DNA of 7,312 nucleotides from an uncultured Clostridia bacterium (GTDB lineage: Bacteria > Bacillota > Clostridia > TANB77 > CAG-508), in NCBI GenBank assembly GCA_947625565.1, contig CANQOU010000057.1, forward strand, positions 1 to 7,312. Reading direction: 5' to 3'. Position numbers and translations under genes: made by a program. The notes beneath the pieces were generated by a model that was not told where the DNA came from, did no database searches, and was given only the letters and a program-made list of their open reading frames with translations. Shown here in pieces: positions 6,323-7,312 of the stretch (positions are counted from its first letter, which is position 1; every line of letters begins with the position of its first letter).

Positions 6323-6980
6323 TTTCTGTTATATATTGATTAATTGGTCTTGGTGAAGCTCCTCTACAAATTGATATTCTATTTCCTATCAAGTCTACAT
6401 TTTTACAGTCTTCAAACATTTTAACAAACTGAGATCTAATTAAATCATCTAATTTTTCTATTTGTTTTTTTCTTATATTTATTATTTCTTGAATTTGTTC
6501 CATTTCTTTAGATATTTGATTTTGCACTTCTAATTCTGGAATAGTAATGCAATATCCTTTTAACCACTCCGTGCTTAAGTTTTTTTGTGCTATTCCATTT
6601 GATTCATTTATACACTTCTTTTCAAATTTACTATTGTTTAAGCAGCAATATAAATATTTTATATTTATTTTTTTATTATCTTTTATTCTTAAACAGCAAA
6701 CTCTTTGGTTTAAGCCTGCTGGCAAAAGTTCTTTTTTTATCAATCCTACTCTTCCTACATTTCCTGTAAGAGAAATTAACAAATCATTTTCCTTTAACAT
6801 ATAATTTTTTAAATTATTAAATTGACTAATGTCATAATATTTAGGATCACTATCATCTATAAATCCTTTTTTTACATTCGTTATTCTTATTATTCTAATT
6901 CCAGAGTCAACATATTTTTTACTTTTAAATGCATATCCACTTATTATGTCACATATATCTTCTAATTTTACTTCCTTCAT
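6306..6980 (-). pseudogene. hsdS: Type I specificity subunit, 5' part: complete first target recognition domain, truncated in TRD2
   Basis: This 224-codon frame is the N-terminal part of HsdS, which chooses the DNA sequence for both methylation and cleavage. TRD1 covers about residues 1-155, starting MKEVKLEDICDIISGYAFKS, with the IRIIRITNV and LLISLTGNVGRVGLI segments usual for the family. The central conserved helix follows at about 156-190 (QNQISKEMEQIQEIINIRKK, then QIEKLDDLIRSQFVKMF). TRD2 opens with ISICRGASPRPINQYITENE and is cut by a stop at 6306. The start overlaps the hsdM stop as TAATG, with AGAGG inside the hsdM 3' end (complement of 6991-6995), so translation is coupled to hsdM. 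If the shift is real, the product is a half-S subunit with one TRD and one spacer helix, which might still work as a homodimer. It is otherwise a broken gene or a sequencing error. Confidence 0.88.
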
Positions 6981-7312
6981 TACAACATTTCCTCTAACTC
7001 TTTCAATTTTTGTTGAAGTTCTTTTTCCATTTTCATTACATATTTTAAAATAACTTCTGGTCTTTCACATTCTTTTTTCTCTATCACAATTTCTTTGTAT
7101 TTATTAATAGATAAATCATACCCATTTTTTACAATTTCTTCTTTTGGTACAAAAAATGATTTTTCAGTTCTTGCTCTTTCCTGTTCTTCTTTTGAATTTC
7201 TATTGTTAAATCTATTTATAATATCTGGTATATCATTTTCTTTTACAGGTTGTCTTTGGTCATCTAAACTAAATCCATCTGCTGTCATATCATAAAACCA
7301 TACTTTATCTGT
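6980..7312 (-). CDS. hsdM: Type I restriction-modification N-6 adenine methyltransferase subunit, C-terminal 110 residues
   Basis: The - strand frame is open from the window edge to a TAA at 6980-6982, giving the last 110 residues of HsdM. The first residues, TDKVWFYDMTADGFSLDDQR, followed by ENDIPDIINRF and then SFFVPKEEIVKNGYDLSINK, are the typical C-terminal signature of type I HsdM proteins. The tail is a charged coiled coil (MKMEKELQQKLKELEEML) of the kind that packs on the HsdS conserved helices. HsdM transfers methyl groups from S-adenosylmethionine to adenine in the site read by HsdS. The SAM-binding and NPPF catalytic motifs lie upstream of the window and cannot be checked. The in-frame ATG at 7288 is internal, since the conserved segment extends before it. 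The stop overlaps the hsdS start by one base. Confidence 0.93.
   Translation of the reverse strand, partial: TDKVWFYDMTADGFSLDDQRQPVKENDIPDIINRFNNRNSKEEQERARTEKSFFVPKEEIVKNGYDLSINKYKEIVIEKKECERPEVILKYVMKMEKELQQKLKELEEML

Noticed and set aside
5834..6980. Two natural, separately working half-HsdS genes
   Set aside because: The break falls about 30 residues into TRD2 and not between the repeats, the second frame has no Shine-Dalgarno, and removing one base restores a normal HsdS. The first frame alone could still act as a half-S, so that is kept as a finding.
7095..7295. 66-codon + strand frame opposite hsdM
   Set aside because: Antisense to the well-conserved HsdM C-terminus; no supporting start signal.
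1..7312. A defence island combining the dNTPase, the small peptide and the restriction system
   Set aside because: dGTPase-type enzymes can be antiphage, but here a convergent symporter gene and a strong terminator separate it from the hsd genes, and nothing in the sequence ties them together.

Overview
The window is very AT-rich. It has strong purine-rich Shine-Dalgarno sites, ordinary stop codon use (Trp is TGG throughout) and protein families typical of anaerobic low-GC Firmicutes (Clostridia or Bacilli, perhaps gut-associated). The genus cannot be fixed from the sequence, and a fusobacterial or other low-GC host is not excluded.

Left part (1-2260, + strand). The window opens inside the 3' part of a dGTPase-type HD-superfamily dNTP triphosphohydrolase gene. 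After an 87-base gap comes a 38-codon ORF with a perfect AGGAGG ribosome binding site, encoding one hydrophobic helix with a basic tail. Its 3' end carries the -35 box of a near-consensus sigma-A promoter (TTGAAA, 17 bp, TATAAT). That promoter faces a complete gene for a dicarboxylate/amino acid:cation symporter (DAACS, glutamate-transporter fold). A perfect 24-bp palindrome lies just past the predicted transcription start, and a possible hairpin covers the transporter's Shine-Dalgarno. The symporter lacks several residues that bind acidic substrate and Na+ in characterised members, so its substrate and coupling ion may differ. A strong 15-bp-stem terminator follows, with U-runs in both directions. 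It suits the convergent arrangement with hsdR.

Right part (2302-7312, - strand). This is a type I restriction-modification locus read right to left as hsdM (3' end only), hsdS, hsdR. hsdM and hsdS overlap by one base (TAATG). hsdR is complete and looks catalytically intact: DUF4145-like domain, coiled coil, PD-(D/E)XK nuclease, superfamily 2 helicase motor and C-terminal domain.

hsdS is broken by what looks like one extra base near 6314. Removing it restores a normal 381-residue two-TRD specificity subunit. As written, the reading frame makes a 224-residue protein with the first target recognition domain and the central helix, plus an orphan second half. Either the gene is damaged or mis-sequenced, or it has become a half-S subunit that might dimerise to a palindromic specificity. 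I saw no tRNA, rRNA, CRISPR, insertion sequence or integrase, and no clearly new multi-gene system. The most interesting points are the hsdS frameshift, the unusual symporter binding site and the small membrane protein with its palindrome-marked promoter region.
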